Shown one piece after another: positions 53,487 to 62,358 of a stretch of DNA of 64,000 nucleotides. Each line of letters starts with the position of its first letter. Positions within the stretch are counted from its first letter, which is position 1. Origin of the DNA: Vulcanimicrobiota bacterium (lineage in GTDB: Bacteria; Vulcanimicrobiota; Xenobia; Xenobiales; JADMJV01); contig JAFKGI010000015.1 in assembly GCA_017307785.1 (NCBI GenBank), positions 1 through 64,000 of the forward strand. Reading direction: 5' to 3'. Below the pieces are notes generated by a model. The model was not told the origin of the DNA. It ran no database searches and saw nothing but the letters and a program-made list of their open reading frames with translations. Made by a program: the position numbers and the translations under genes.

Positions 53487-55361
53487 CTAAGGCTGTTCCT
53501 CGCCCAGCACGGTGGCCAGGAAAATCAAGAACAGCGAGTTGGACAACAACCAGAGCGTCCCGATCACGCCGGGGATGAAGAGTACCGAGACGGTTCCCGT
53601 CAGGCCGGCAAAGGCCAGGTGCGCGGCCCAACCGGCCGACAGTCCCGCCACCAGCGAGCGCAGCGGGCGAATGTCCACCACGATCAGCGACAGAACCACC
53701 GGCACCAGGGCCGAGAAGAGCAGTGGATTGCCGTGCATGGGTGCACCCAGCAGGTGCAGACCCCAACTGGGAAGGCCAGTGGTCAGCATCCAGCAGGGCG
53801 GCGTCGGCGACGAAGACATCAGCGGCAGGAAGAACAGTCCACTGGAAGCCATCACCGCCGCCGGCAGGGCCGCAATCAGACCCAGGAAGTAACCGCGGCG
53901 CAGCATCGCCAGCGCGGGCAGGGCGAAAAGCACCAGACCGAGGCCGAGGCGCCAGGCCCCGAACTCGATACCGGCTTTCCAGACAGCACGCTGAGCATCC
54001 AGGATGCCGGCGCCGTAGCCCTTCTCCTGACCTTCTTTGCCTTTGCTGCGGGCGGTCGCCTTGAGCAGGCGCTCCACGGCGGCCGGGTTGGTGACGCCCA
54101 GGGACTCGACCAGCGCGGAAACGCCGGCGACGTGAGGACAGGCCATCGAGGTGCCCATAAACCAGAGGTAGTCGTGGCGGGTGGCCTGGCCGGGAACCGG
54201 AGCATTCTGCAGCACACCGTCCGGAAAGCCGTCGCCGTTTTTGTCGCTACGGGTGTCTCCACCGGGGGCGGCGATGTCGATGGCGGGGCCATAATTGCTG
54301 TAGAAAGTCAGGTTCTCGTTGAAGTCGGTGGCCGAAACGGAAACGGCACCATCGTAGGCGGCCGGATAGCTGGGCCGTCCCTTGCTTTCATTGCCGGCAG
54401 CGCAGACCACAATCACGCCTTTGGCGTGAGCCTTGGCCACGGCCGTGCGCAGGGTGGCCTCAGCGAACCCTCCGCCCAGCGACATGTTGATGACCTTGGC
54501 GCCGTGGTCGGCGGAGAAATAGATTCCGTCGGCAATATTCGAGAGAGTGCCGCCGCCGCGGGCCGAGAGCACTTTGATCGGCATGATCGCGGCCGAGAAG
54601 GCCACGCCCATCACGCCTTTGCCGTTGTTGGTGGACTGGGCCACCGTCCCGGCCACGTGGCTGCCGTGAGCGTGATCGTCGATGGCTTCCGGGCGCTTGT
54701 TGACGAAGTCGTAACCGGCCACCATTTTGGTATTCTCCAGGTCTTCAAGCATCTTGAAGTCCTTGAAGTCACGGTAAGCTACGCCGGTGTCGATCACGGA
54801 GACAACCACGTCCGCGCCGGTGGAGATCGGCCAGGCTTTCTGGGCGTTGATTTGATTCATGTGCCACTGGTATTTGGCCATCGGGTCGTTGGGGAAGCCG
54901 TTTTCCGGCTTGGCGCGGAAGATGGCCGCGGCGGCCTGCTCTTCAGCGGGCAACTCGTAGTAATAGTTCGGGCAGCAGCTTTCAACCAGCGGATCGGCGG
55001 AGAGCTTTTCCAACAACTCGGGAACCCGCGACTCGTCCACGTCCACCAGGCGCAACTGAGCGCCGCCGGCATGGATGGAGTTCAATTTGGCCTCGATGCC
55101 GTAGCGCTGCTGCAGTTCGGCAATCTGTTCAGGGGTGGCCTCGTCCTTCAGGTCGAGCACCAACTCGCCGGAGACACGCGCCTCACCAGCCTGTCGAGGG
55201 CCGGGGCCGTCGGGGTCGGCGTAAGTCAAGTTTAACTCGGGTCCGGGTACGGGAGCGCCGTCTTTGGCGGGCTGGAAGTGCTGAACTCCCTGCCAGGTGG
55301 CCAACAATCCGGCCGCCAGCAGACCCGAAGCCAGCAATGAGCGATAGGATGGATGCTTCAT
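53487..55361 (-). CDS. Membrane-anchored subtilisin-like serine protease (S8)
   Basis: A 624-residue exported protease. Signal/anchor peptide (SLLASGLLAAGLLATW), an inhibitor-like propeptide (about 60-135), then the S8 domain with the catalytic Asp191 (VIDTGVAY), His232 (HGSHVAG), oxyanion Asn324 and Ser405 (GTSMACPHVAG). Residues from about 475 to the end form four or five hydrophobic helices, an unusual C-terminal membrane domain. AAGGAG precedes ATG 55361. It starts 24 bases after the CapD-type gene, so it is part of the glycan operon. Confidence 0.93.
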   Translation of the reverse strand: MKHPSYRSLLASGLLAAGLLATWQGVQHFQPAKDGAPVPGPELNLTYADPDGPGPRQAGEARVSGELVLDLKDEATPEQIAELQQRYGIEAKLNSIHAGGAQLRLVDVDESRVPELLEKLSADPLVESCCPNYYYELPAEEQAAAAIFRAKPENGFPNDPMAKYQWHMNQINAQKAWPISTGADVVVSVIDTGVAYRDFKDFKMLEDLENTKMVAGYDFVNKRPEAIDDHAHGSHVAGTVAQSTNNGKGVMGVAFSAAIMPIKVLSARGGGTLSNIADGIYFSADHGAKVINMSLGGGFAEATLRTAVAKAHAKGVIVVCAAGNESKGRPSYPAAYDGAVSVSATDFNENLTFYSNYGPAIDIAAPGGDTRSDKNGDGFPDGVLQNAPVPGQATRHDYLWFMGTSMACPHVAGVSALVESLGVTNPAAVERLLKATARSKGKEGQEKGYGAGILDAQRAVWKAGIEFGAWRLGLGLVLFALPALAMLRRGYFLGLIAALPAAVMASSGLFFLPLMSSSPTPPCWMLTTGLPSWGLHLLGAPMHGNPLLFSALVPVVLSLIVVDIRPLRSLVAGLSAGWAAHLAFAGLTGTVSVLFIPGVIGTLWLLSNSLFLIFLATVLGEEQP

Positions 55362-55385
55362 GAATCTCCTTGAGTGGGTTGCGAT

Positions 55386-57200
55386 TTACGATGCTTCGCT
55401 TCGCGGTGAGCTTTCCCCCTGCGCCTCGGCCCGCTCCAAAAGCTTCAGCAGAAGGGCGCGGCATTGGCGTTGGTCGCCGTTCAGACAGTGCTGACGAAGC
55501 TCTTCAAGCAGTTCTCCGGGCCAGGCCGGGCCGGGCACTCTGGTGATGACCTTGGAGACCTTGCTCAGGCGGGTCGGCTCCGTGCTCTCCCCCACTCCGA
55601 CCAGCTGTTCTTCCAGCTTCTCGCCCGGGCGGCAGCCGGTAATCTTGATGGGAATGTCCTTATCCGGTTCAAATCCGCAAAGGCGGATCAGGTTGTGGGC
55701 CAGGTCCAGGATGCGAACCGGTTTCCCCATGTCCAGGAGGTAAATCTCGCCCCCCTGAGCCAACCCGGAAGCTTGCAACACCAACGTGACCGCTTCCGGA
55801 ATCGTCATAAAATAACGGGTCATGGCGGGGTCGGTGACGGTGACCGGGCCTCCCTGTAAAATCTGCTTTTGCATGGTCGGCACCACGCTGCCTCGCGAAC
55901 CCAGGACGTTGCCGAAGCGCACGGCGGCATAACCGGGATGGCCGAGCTGGGCCACCAGTTTTTCGGCCATCCTTTTGGTGGCGCCCATGACGTTGTTGGG
56001 GTTGACGGCCTTGTCGGTGGACAACAGGATGAAGCGCTCTACCCCGTACTTCCGGCAGGCATCCAGCACCGCTCGGGTCCCGAAAACGTTGGTATAAACG
56101 GCTTCAGCGGGAGCCGCCTCCATCAGCGGCACGTGCTTGTGGGCGGCCGCGTGGAACACAAAATGAGGCCGATGCTCCTCGAAGATGCGCTCCAAAATGC
56201 GCTCGCGACAGACGTCGCAGACCAGCAGGGTGGCCTGGGGCAGCTCCAGGCCGATTTCGTAAAGGCTGTTCTCGCCTCGTCCCACCAGCAAAAGCTTCTC
56301 GGGGCCAAAGCGGGAGACCTGACGAGCGATTTCCGACCCGATCGAGCCCCCCGCTCCCGTAATCAAAATCCGTTTGCCGGCCAGCAGGGGCCGGATCAAC
56401 TCCGGGTCCACCTTGATGGGCTCGCGCTCCAACAAGTCCTCAATGGAGAGCTGCCTCAGACGCGCCAACTCGACTTTGCCCGCCACCAGATCCTGCATGG
56501 CCGGGATCACGCGCAACTTGACCTCTTTGCCGGCCAGCAACTCCATAACCCGCCGGACTTCCGCGGCCGGCGGTGCAGCCAGGACCACCTCGGTGACCAG
56601 CTGAGAGTCGACCAAGCGGGGCAAATCGTCCAACTGCCCCTGCACTTGAATGCCATGAATGCGAATCCCGGCCCGGTCCGGTCGATCGTCGACGAACCCG
56701 ACAGGGATGTACTTGCGAGAGCGGTCGCGCACCACCGCCTCGCCGGCGTCGTTGGCTCCCACGATAATCACTCGGGTGCTGGTGATCGGTCTCCCCATGG
56801 TTTCGCTGGCCAGGCGCAGCAACAAGCGGATGCCGCCGCAGATGTTGACGGTGACTAACAAGGTGAGTGCCAGGGCGCTGCGCGGGAAAAGATGGCCTTG
56901 GTAGACCATCACGATCGCCTGGAAAGGGATGAAACTCAGAATACAGGCCCGCACCACACCGACCAGTTCGTGGGTTCCGGCATAGCGCCAGACCTTCTCA
57001 TAGAGCCCGTGCAGGTAGAAGCTGACGACCGTGGCCGCTGCCAGGCCCAGCACAAAGGTCAACTGGCCCTTCGACCACAGAAACTGCGGCACCATGTCGT
57101 TCCAGTCGAAGTCCTTGCGCAAGCCCAGCGCGATGACGATGGCCGCCAGAACCAGACAGAAGTCGGCCGCGGCCAGCGCGAGTTTCTGGAGTGGCTTCAC
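55386..57200 (-). CDS. Membrane UDP-sugar 4,6-dehydratase (CapD/PglF/WbpM type)
   Basis: A 604-residue protein with four N-terminal membrane helices, a first Rossmann-like domain (IIVGANDAGEAV), then a C-terminal SDR domain with ITGAGGSIGSEIARQ and STDKAVNPNNVMGATKRMAEK. The usual Tyr-x3-Lys is Met-x3-Lys, as in FlaA1, WbpM and PglF, which dehydrate UDP-GlcNAc. GTG 57200, 3 bases after the DegT stop. It is part of a trio with an aminotransferase and a sugar transferase. Confidence 0.92.
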   Translation of the reverse strand: MKPLQKLALAAADFCLVLAAIVIALGLRKDFDWNDMVPQFLWSKGQLTFVLGLAAATVVSFYLHGLYEKVWRYAGTHELVGVVRACILSFIPFQAIVMVYQGHLFPRSALALTLLVTVNICGGIRLLLRLASETMGRPITSTRVIIVGANDAGEAVVRDRSRKYIPVGFVDDRPDRAGIRIHGIQVQGQLDDLPRLVDSQLVTEVVLAAPPAAEVRRVMELLAGKEVKLRVIPAMQDLVAGKVELARLRQLSIEDLLEREPIKVDPELIRPLLAGKRILITGAGGSIGSEIARQVSRFGPEKLLLVGRGENSLYEIGLELPQATLLVCDVCRERILERIFEEHRPHFVFHAAAHKHVPLMEAAPAEAVYTNVFGTRAVLDACRKYGVERFILLSTDKAVNPNNVMGATKRMAEKLVAQLGHPGYAAVRFGNVLGSRGSVVPTMQKQILQGGPVTVTDPAMTRYFMTIPEAVTLVLQASGLAQGGEIYLLDMGKPVRILDLAHNLIRLCGFEPDKDIPIKITGCRPGEKLEEQLVGVGESTEPTRLSKVSKVITRVPGPAWPGELLEELRQHCLNGDQRQCRALLLKLLERAEAQGESSPRSEAS

Positions 57201-57203
57201 CTT

Positions 57204-58370
57204 TTACGCGCTGGCAAGGGCCGGAGCCTGTCGGTGTAGTTCCAGCAGACACTGGCTCACACGTACGGCCTCCTCATCGGCCATCAGCGAAGACATCGGC
57301 AGGCACAGCACCTCGGCGCACATACGGGCGGTGACCGGCAGGTGCAGGTTCTGCTTGTAGGCGGTCAGTTCGTGGCCGGGCGGATCGAAGTAGGCGCGAG
57401 TCGGAATCCCCTCGGCCAGCAAGGCTTTCTGCAACAGGTCTCGGCTCAAGCCGAAAGCGGCCGCCTCGACAAAGATGGGAAAATCTTTGTTGGAACTGCG
57501 GACCCCGTCACGGATGTCCTGGAACCGAATACCCGGCACGTCCGCCAGTTGCTTCTTGTAGACCTCCACCAATCGAGCGCGCGCCTGCACGTAGCTCTCC
57601 AGACGGGGCAAACCAGCCTGCATAATGGCCGCGTGGAACTCCGACATACGAGCGTTCAGACCGGCGAAATCGCAGTCGTAGCTTCCGGGATTGCCGTAAT
57701 CCCGACCATTGCGGACCCACTGCTCGATTTCCGGCCGGCGAGTGCTGACCACTCCGCCTTCGGCTGCTGTCAGCAACTTGGTCGGACTGCAGGAGAAGAC
57801 TTCAAAATCGGCGTGATTGCCGGCCGGCACTCCGTCGATCAAAGTCCCGATCCCATGGGCGGAATCGCAAAAATGAGCCAGGCCCTTCTCTTTGCAGAGC
57901 GCATCAATGGCGTCCAGGTCGGGGGGATTGCCGAAAACGTAAGCCGACATCACCGCGCAGGTACGCGGGGTAATGGCCGCCTTGATAGCCTCCACGTCGA
58001 TAGTCAGAGAGTAAGGGTTACAGTCTACGAAGACGGGAGTGAGGTTGTTCCAGCGCAGGGCGTGGAAAGTCGCCATAAACGAAAAGCTGGGAACGATGAC
58101 CTCGCCAGTTAGCTTCAGCGACTGGATTCCTAAGATCAGACCACTGGTGCATGAATTGACGCAGATGACGTGCGGGCTTTGCAGATGTTCGCGCAGCGAT
58201 GCTTCCAGGCGAGCCAGACGCGGACCCTTGGTCAGCATACCGGTGCTCAAAATCTCTTCGAATTCGGGAGCCAGCTCGGAGTATTCGGGAACGGCCGGTC
58301 GCGTAAAGGCCAGGGGGGGTTGAAATGTGGGCGGGCCTCCGAGGAGGGCGGGGGTTTTGCTAGTGATCAC
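57204..58370 (-). CDS. DegT/DnrJ/EryC1/StrS-family sugar aminotransferase
   Basis: A 388-residue PLP enzyme aminating a keto sugar nucleotide. Motifs: VNSCTSGLILGI, EVIVPSFSFMATFHAL, CDSAHGIGT (PLP-binding Asp) and FSCSPTKLLTAAEGGVV with the Schiff-base Lys. GTG 58370 follows AAGGAAGGT; the open frame extends to 58421 but would overlap the sugar transferase gene. The adjacent dehydratase could supply its 4-keto substrate. Confidence 0.93.
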   Translation of the reverse strand: MITSKTPALLGGPPTFQPPLAFTRPAVPEYSELAPEFEEILSTGMLTKGPRLARLEASLREHLQSPHVICVNSCTSGLILGIQSLKLTGEVIVPSFSFMATFHALRWNNLTPVFVDCNPYSLTIDVEAIKAAITPRTCAVMSAYVFGNPPDLDAIDALCKEKGLAHFCDSAHGIGTLIDGVPAGNHADFEVFSCSPTKLLTAAEGGVVSTRRPEIEQWVRNGRDYGNPGSYDCDFAGLNARMSEFHAAIMQAGLPRLESYVQARARLVEVYKKQLADVPGIRFQDIRDGVRSSNKDFPIFVEAAAFGLSRDLLQKALLAEGIPTRAYFDPPGHELTAYKQNLHLPVTARMCAEVLCLPMSSLMADEEAVRVSQCLLELHRQAPALASA

Positions 58371-58383
58371 GAGGTACCTTCCT

Positions 58384-59022
58384 TTACGTCTTTTTTTCCC
58401 ACCCGTGGCCATAAATCCCATCCGGGTTGATCACGGTGCCGAAAGTTTTCATCAGGATCCAAAGATCCAGTCCTAGACTGTAGTTCTCGATATACTGCAG
58501 GTCGAGTTCGATTCGCTCCGGCCAGGTCAAAGAATTGCGTCCACTGACCTGGGCCAAGCCGGTCACGCCGGGCAACACCGCCAATCGCCCTCGCTGGCGC
58601 TGGTCGTAAGTGTCCACCTGATAGCCCAGGGTAGGACGGGGGCCGATGAAGCTCATCTCTCCACGCAAGATGTTCAGCAACTGCGGGACTTCGTCCACCG
58701 ACCAGCGCCGTAGAAAGTGGCCTATCTTGAGGATTCGACTATCTCCGGCCTCGATTTCGAAGCCGGATTTATCCGAATCGACCTTCATGGTGCGGAACTT
58801 GAAAAAGGGGAAGGCCTTGCCATCTCTACCGATGCGCGGATGGATATAGAAAATCGGGCCGCCGTCTTCCAGCTTGATCAAGAGAGCGATGAGAAAAAAA
58901 ACGGGAGCCCCGAGAAGCAATCCAAAGACGCCCAGGCTAATATCAAAGCCACGCTTGATCGGATTGTCGGGCCGGCGATACCATGGTTTCATGGCGCACG
59001 GCCTTCTGTCCCGCTCCAGCAT
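58384..59022 (-). CDS. Polyprenyl-phosphate sugar-1-phosphate transferase (PglC/WcaJ type)
   Basis: About 212 residues: KRGFDISLGVFGLLLGAPVFFLIALLIKLEDGGPIFY with a membrane segment, FKFRTM, and the catalytic Asp-Glu pair in WSVDEVPQLLNILRGEMSFIGPRP, followed by GVTGLAQVSGRNSLTW. It loads a sugar phosphate onto undecaprenyl phosphate, starting glycan assembly. The start is uncertain: ATG 59022 follows GGGGGAGG closely, GTG 59067 is longest, and ATG 58992 begins at the conserved core. Confidence 0.93.
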   Translation of the reverse strand: MLERDRRPCAMKPWYRRPDNPIKRGFDISLGVFGLLLGAPVFFLIALLIKLEDGGPIFYIHPRIGRDGKAFPFFKFRTMKVDSDKSGFEIEAGDSRILKIGHFLRRWSVDEVPQLLNILRGEMSFIGPRPTLGYQVDTYDQRQRGRLAVLPGVTGLAQVSGRNSLTWPERIELDLQYIENYSLGLDLWILMKTFGTVINPDGIYGHGWEKKT

Positions 59023-59138
59023 TGGCCTCCCCCAGGGGCGCCCAGGCCAATCGTCGAAGTCGTTCACAGGAATTTAACAAATCCCCCACGTCAAGCGTGG
59101 CCCAACTGTTGTATGCTGTAGTCGCGGAGGTATAAAGA

Positions 59139-59849
59139 ATGCTTGAAAATGTAGATCGCATCACGTCTCGGATGCAGCAGCTGGAAACACAGCTGAACGG
59201 TGGCCCGATGGTAGACTCGGCCGCTTTCAATCAGTTTATGGGTGAGCAGGCCAAGCCGGCCGCCAAGAAAGCCGCCCCAACCGCCAACGCGGTGCAGAAT
59301 CATCTGCTCACCGCTCGCGGATTTACCTCCGACCCCTCCGCCTTCGGCGCCTCGCGCACCGGCAGCCTGAACGTGACCCCCATCGCTCAGCAAACCGGCG
59401 ATTCATGCGGTCAGACCAGCGTGGCCATGTCGATCAATGCGCTCACCGGCAAGAATCTTAACGACAACGATATCAACTCGAAGTACGGCTACGAGCTGCT
59501 CCGCGCTCTCAAAGACGAAACGGCCGAAGCCGGCTACACCTGGAAAGACGGCGGCGAGATCAACTCCAACTGCTGGGAACTGCTCGAGCACAAGGTCAAC
59601 AACGAGAAGACTCCCGTGGTTGTGGCCCTGAACGGCCCTGAATTTTCCGTATCCGGTCGCGGTCATATCGTCACCATCACCAAAATCGACGGTGACAAGG
59701 TGACCTTCGCCGACCCCGCCACCGGGACCATGCGCACCACCACCAAGCAGAATATGAACAATGCCCCTAGCCATCCGCAGGGCAACTTCATCTTCTACGC
59801 CGACCGCCTGGAAAGTGGCGGCACGGAGACGGTGGCCGCAAATCCCTAG
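59139..59849 (+). CDS. C39-like peptidase-domain protein
   Basis: A 236-residue protein with a helical N terminus (MLENVDRITSRMQQLE), an Ala/Lys linker, and a papain-like C39 domain: Cys in QQTGDSCGQTSVAMSINALTG, His in GRGHIVTITKI and Asp in TFADPATG. There is no signal peptide or transporter gene next to it, so bacteriocin-type ABC cleavage is not supported. A cytoplasmic or non-classically exported peptidase is possible. GGAGGT lies 8 bases before ATG 59139. It diverges from the sugar transferase. Confidence 0.75.
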   Translation: MLENVDRITSRMQQLETQLNGGPMVDSAAFNQFMGEQAKPAAKKAAPTANAVQNHLLTARGFTSDPSAFGASRTGSLNVTPIAQQTGDSCGQTSVAMSINALTGKNLNDNDINSKYGYELLRALKDETAEAGYTWKDGGEINSNCWELLEHKVNNEKTPVVVALNGPEFSVSGRGHIVTITKIDGDKVTFADPATGTMRTTTKQNMNNAPSHPQGNFIFYADRLESGGTETVAANP

Positions 59850-59881
59850 TTGAGTTCCCAGGAAATCGGATCTTAAGAGCA

Positions 59882-59909
59882 AAGCCCGCCGCTTATGAGC
59901 GACGGGCTT
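59882..59909 (+). terminator. Terminator-like hairpin overlapping the manC start codon
   Basis: AAGCCCGCCGCT (59882-59893) and AGCGACGGGCTT (59898-59909) pair with one mismatch, leaving the loop TATG that holds the manC ATG (59895-59897); GTTCTTTT follows. It may end the C39 transcript, or be a structure controlling manC translation. Confidence 0.6.
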
Positions 59910-60956
59910 GTTCTTTTAATTATGGCGGGTGGTGCCGGCACCAGGTTTTGGCCTTGGAGCACGGACAGTCTCCCCAAACAATTCCTCCAATTCGTTGGAC
60001 AACGCAGCTTGCTGCAGGAAACCTACGAGCGTTCTCGCGGCCTCTGCCCGGTGGAGAACATCCTGGTGCTGACCCACGAGAACTATCGAACGCTGGTAGC
60101 CGAGCAACTGCCTGAGCTGAAACCCGAGCAGATTCTCTGTGAGCCCAGTCGTCGAGATACGGCGGCGGCGGTGGCCTACGGGGCCCTCTCGGTGCAGAAG
60201 CTCTACGGCAATCCGGTTACGGTGCTGCTGACCTCGGACCATTGGATCGAAACGGTCGAGCAGTATCAGCAAGCGATCCGAGAAGTAGCCTGGGGTGCTG
60301 CCAACAGCCAGGCTCTTTATACTCTGGGCATCCGGCCGACCTATCCGGCCACCGGCTACGGCTACTTGCAGCTCGGAGAGCATCTGAACTCCGAACGCCC
60401 CCTTCCCCACCGCAAGTTGATGCAGTTTCGCGAAAAGCCCGCACGCCAGGTGGCCGAGGGCTACATCTCCAGCGGCAACTATCTCTGGAACAGCGGTATG
60501 TTTGCCTGGCAAACCGACGTAATTCTAGAGCAGTTCTATCGTCATCTGCCGGCCCATCTGACCACTCTCAGACCTGCCGTCGAGGGGCGAACCAGCCTGG
60601 CCGACGCCTTCAGCAAGCTGGAAAAAATCTCCATCGACTTCGCCATTCTGGAAAAAGCGCCAGACGTCCGCTGCGTGGTGCCGGATTTCGAATGGAGCGA
60701 CCTGGGAGGATGGCTTGCCTTGCAGCCGTTCCTCCAGGACGTCGGTGACCAGAACTATGGTCGTGGTCAGGTCTATAGCTACGAAGGGCAACGCAACCTG
60801 GTGGTCTGTGAAGACCCCGAGGAAACGGTGGCCCTTCTGGGAGTTTCCGACCTGGTGGTGGTGCGCGTGGGGAAGAAGACGCTGGTCGTGCCCAAGAGTC
60901 GCACCGAAGAAATCAAACAGTTGCTGGCCACCATGCCGGCCGAGGAATTGAAATGA
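59895..60956 (+). CDS. manC: Mannose-1-phosphate guanylyltransferase
   Basis: A 353-residue nucleotidyltransferase: LIMAGGAGTRFWPWS (nucleotide loop), PKQFL, TSDHWI, SGNYLWNSGMFAWQ and FAILEKAPDV. It makes GDP-mannose from mannose-1-phosphate and GTP, lacking the isomerase half of bifunctional enzymes. ATG 59895 lacks a ribosome binding site and sits in a hairpin loop; ATG 59922 would cut into the core. It overlaps manB by 4 bases (ATGA). Confidence 0.93.
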   Translation: MSDGLVLLIMAGGAGTRFWPWSTDSLPKQFLQFVGQRSLLQETYERSRGLCPVENILVLTHENYRTLVAEQLPELKPEQILCEPSRRDTAAAVAYGALSVQKLYGNPVTVLLTSDHWIETVEQYQQAIREVAWGAANSQALYTLGIRPTYPATGYGYLQLGEHLNSERPLPHRKLMQFREKPARQVAEGYISSGNYLWNSGMFAWQTDVILEQFYRHLPAHLTTLRPAVEGRTSLADAFSKLEKISIDFAILEKAPDVRCVVPDFEWSDLGGWLALQPFLQDVGDQNYGRGQVYSYEGQRNLVVCEDPEETVALLGVSDLVVVRVGKKTLVVPKSRTEEIKQLLATMPAEELK

Positions 60957-62293
60957 AACAACCCGCCTTTAAAACCTATGACGTGCGCGGCAAAGTCCCC
61001 CACGAACTTAACGCCGAACTGGCCGAGAACATCGCCGCGGCCTACGCTCAGGTGCTCGAGCCCGGCCGCGTGGCCGTCGGCTACGATGTGCGCCTGACCA
61101 GTCCTGAACTGGCGGCCGCCGTGGTCGAGGGACTGGTGAAGCAGGGCGTAGACGTCTACGAGTTGGGAATGGGCGGAACCGAGGAAGTCTACCACGCCGC
61201 TTTCGCGGGCCAGCTGGATGGCGGCATCATGATCACCGCCAGCCACAATCCGTCGGAATACAACGGGATGAAGTTTGTGGCCAAGCATGGCGCTCCCCTC
61301 ACCGCCGACCAGCTGGGATTGATTCATCAGAGCCTGGGACACATTCGCGGCAGCAAGCGGCGCGGGGCCAAGCTGCACCGGGACTGGCGGGCTCAATATC
61401 TGGATTTCCTGGCGGCCATGTTCCCACCCGAAACTCTGGCCAAAGTTAAAACCGTGGCCAACGCCGGCAACGGCTCCATCGGCCCCCTGCTACAGGGGAT
61501 TGTGCAACGCTTCGAACTGGACGCCCATATTCTGCTGGGCGATCCGGACGGCACGTTCCCCAACGGAATTCCCAATCCACTGCTACCCGAGAAGCGCGAG
61601 CTGACCAGCCAGGCCGTGCGTGACCAGGGGGCTCAGCTGGGGGTTGCCTGGGACGGCGATTTTGACCGCTGTTTCTTCTGGGATGACCGCGGCGAGTTCT
61701 TGGAAAGCTACTACCTGGTGGGCATGTTTGCTCGTCATTTCCTCAAATCTGGTCCGGCCGCCATCTGCTACGATCCGCGCTTGACCTGGAACACCATCGA
61801 GGTGGTGGAGGAAGCCGGCGGAACTCCCCTCCTCTGCCCCACCGGCCATGTTTTCTTCAAGCAAAATCTGCGCGGCAACAACGCCGTCTACGGGGGCGAG
61901 ATGTCCGGCCACCACTACTTCCAGCAGTTTGGCTGCTGCGATAGCGGCGTGCTCCCCTGGCTGCTCTGGCTGCAGATTCAGGCTGCTCAAGAACAACCGA
62001 TTTCCGCCTATATCCAGGAGCGCGCACGGCGCTTTCCGGCCAGCGGCGAAATCAACCGCTCGGTGGCCGATCAGAAGAAGGTCTTGCAGACCATTCGCCA
62101 GCGCTACGAGAAAGACGTGGTGCAAAGCTGGGACCTCGATGGTGTTAGCTTCGATTTTGAGAAGTGGCGCTTCAATCTGCGCTCTTCGAATACCGAGCCG
62201 CTAATTCGCCTCAACGTGGAGTCCCGCGGCGACCAGGCTCTGATGGAAGCAAAGACTCAGGAGATCCTGCAGCTCGTGGATGAATGTTCATAG
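60953..62293 (+). CDS. manB: Phosphomannomutase
   Basis: A 446-residue alpha-D-phosphohexomutase: phosphoserine loop in TASHNPSEYNGMK, metal loop DGDFDRCFFWD, sugar-binding GEMSGHHYF and the C-terminal phosphate loop RSSNTEPLIRLN. It interconverts mannose-6-P and mannose-1-P, feeding manC. It overlaps manC (ATGA). Together with gmd it gives the GDP-4-keto-6-deoxymannose route. Confidence 0.94.
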   Translation: MKQPAFKTYDVRGKVPHELNAELAENIAAAYAQVLEPGRVAVGYDVRLTSPELAAAVVEGLVKQGVDVYELGMGGTEEVYHAAFAGQLDGGIMITASHNPSEYNGMKFVAKHGAPLTADQLGLIHQSLGHIRGSKRRGAKLHRDWRAQYLDFLAAMFPPETLAKVKTVANAGNGSIGPLLQGIVQRFELDAHILLGDPDGTFPNGIPNPLLPEKRELTSQAVRDQGAQLGVAWDGDFDRCFFWDDRGEFLESYYLVGMFARHFLKSGPAAICYDPRLTWNTIEVVEEAGGTPLLCPTGHVFFKQNLRGNNAVYGGEMSGHHYFQQFGCCDSGVLPWLLWLQIQAAQEQPISAYIQERARRFPASGEINRSVADQKKVLQTIRQRYEKDVVQSWDLDGVSFDFEKWRFNLRSSNTEPLIRLNVESRGDQALMEAKTQEILQLVDECS

Positions 62294-62358
62294 TCAGTCC
62301 ACATCTCTAACCGGCCATGCTCCTATAGTGTTCATGCAACAACTCAAGGAGCATGGTC

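Noticed and set aside
53619..55235. 538-residue plus-strand open frame opposite the subtilase
   Set aside because: It mirrors the subtilase gene; His/Gly/Val-rich with no recognisable motif.
59086..59100. CCACG/CGTGG inverted repeat upstream of the C39-like gene
   Set aside because: A 5-bp stem in a GC-rich genome is easily due to chance.
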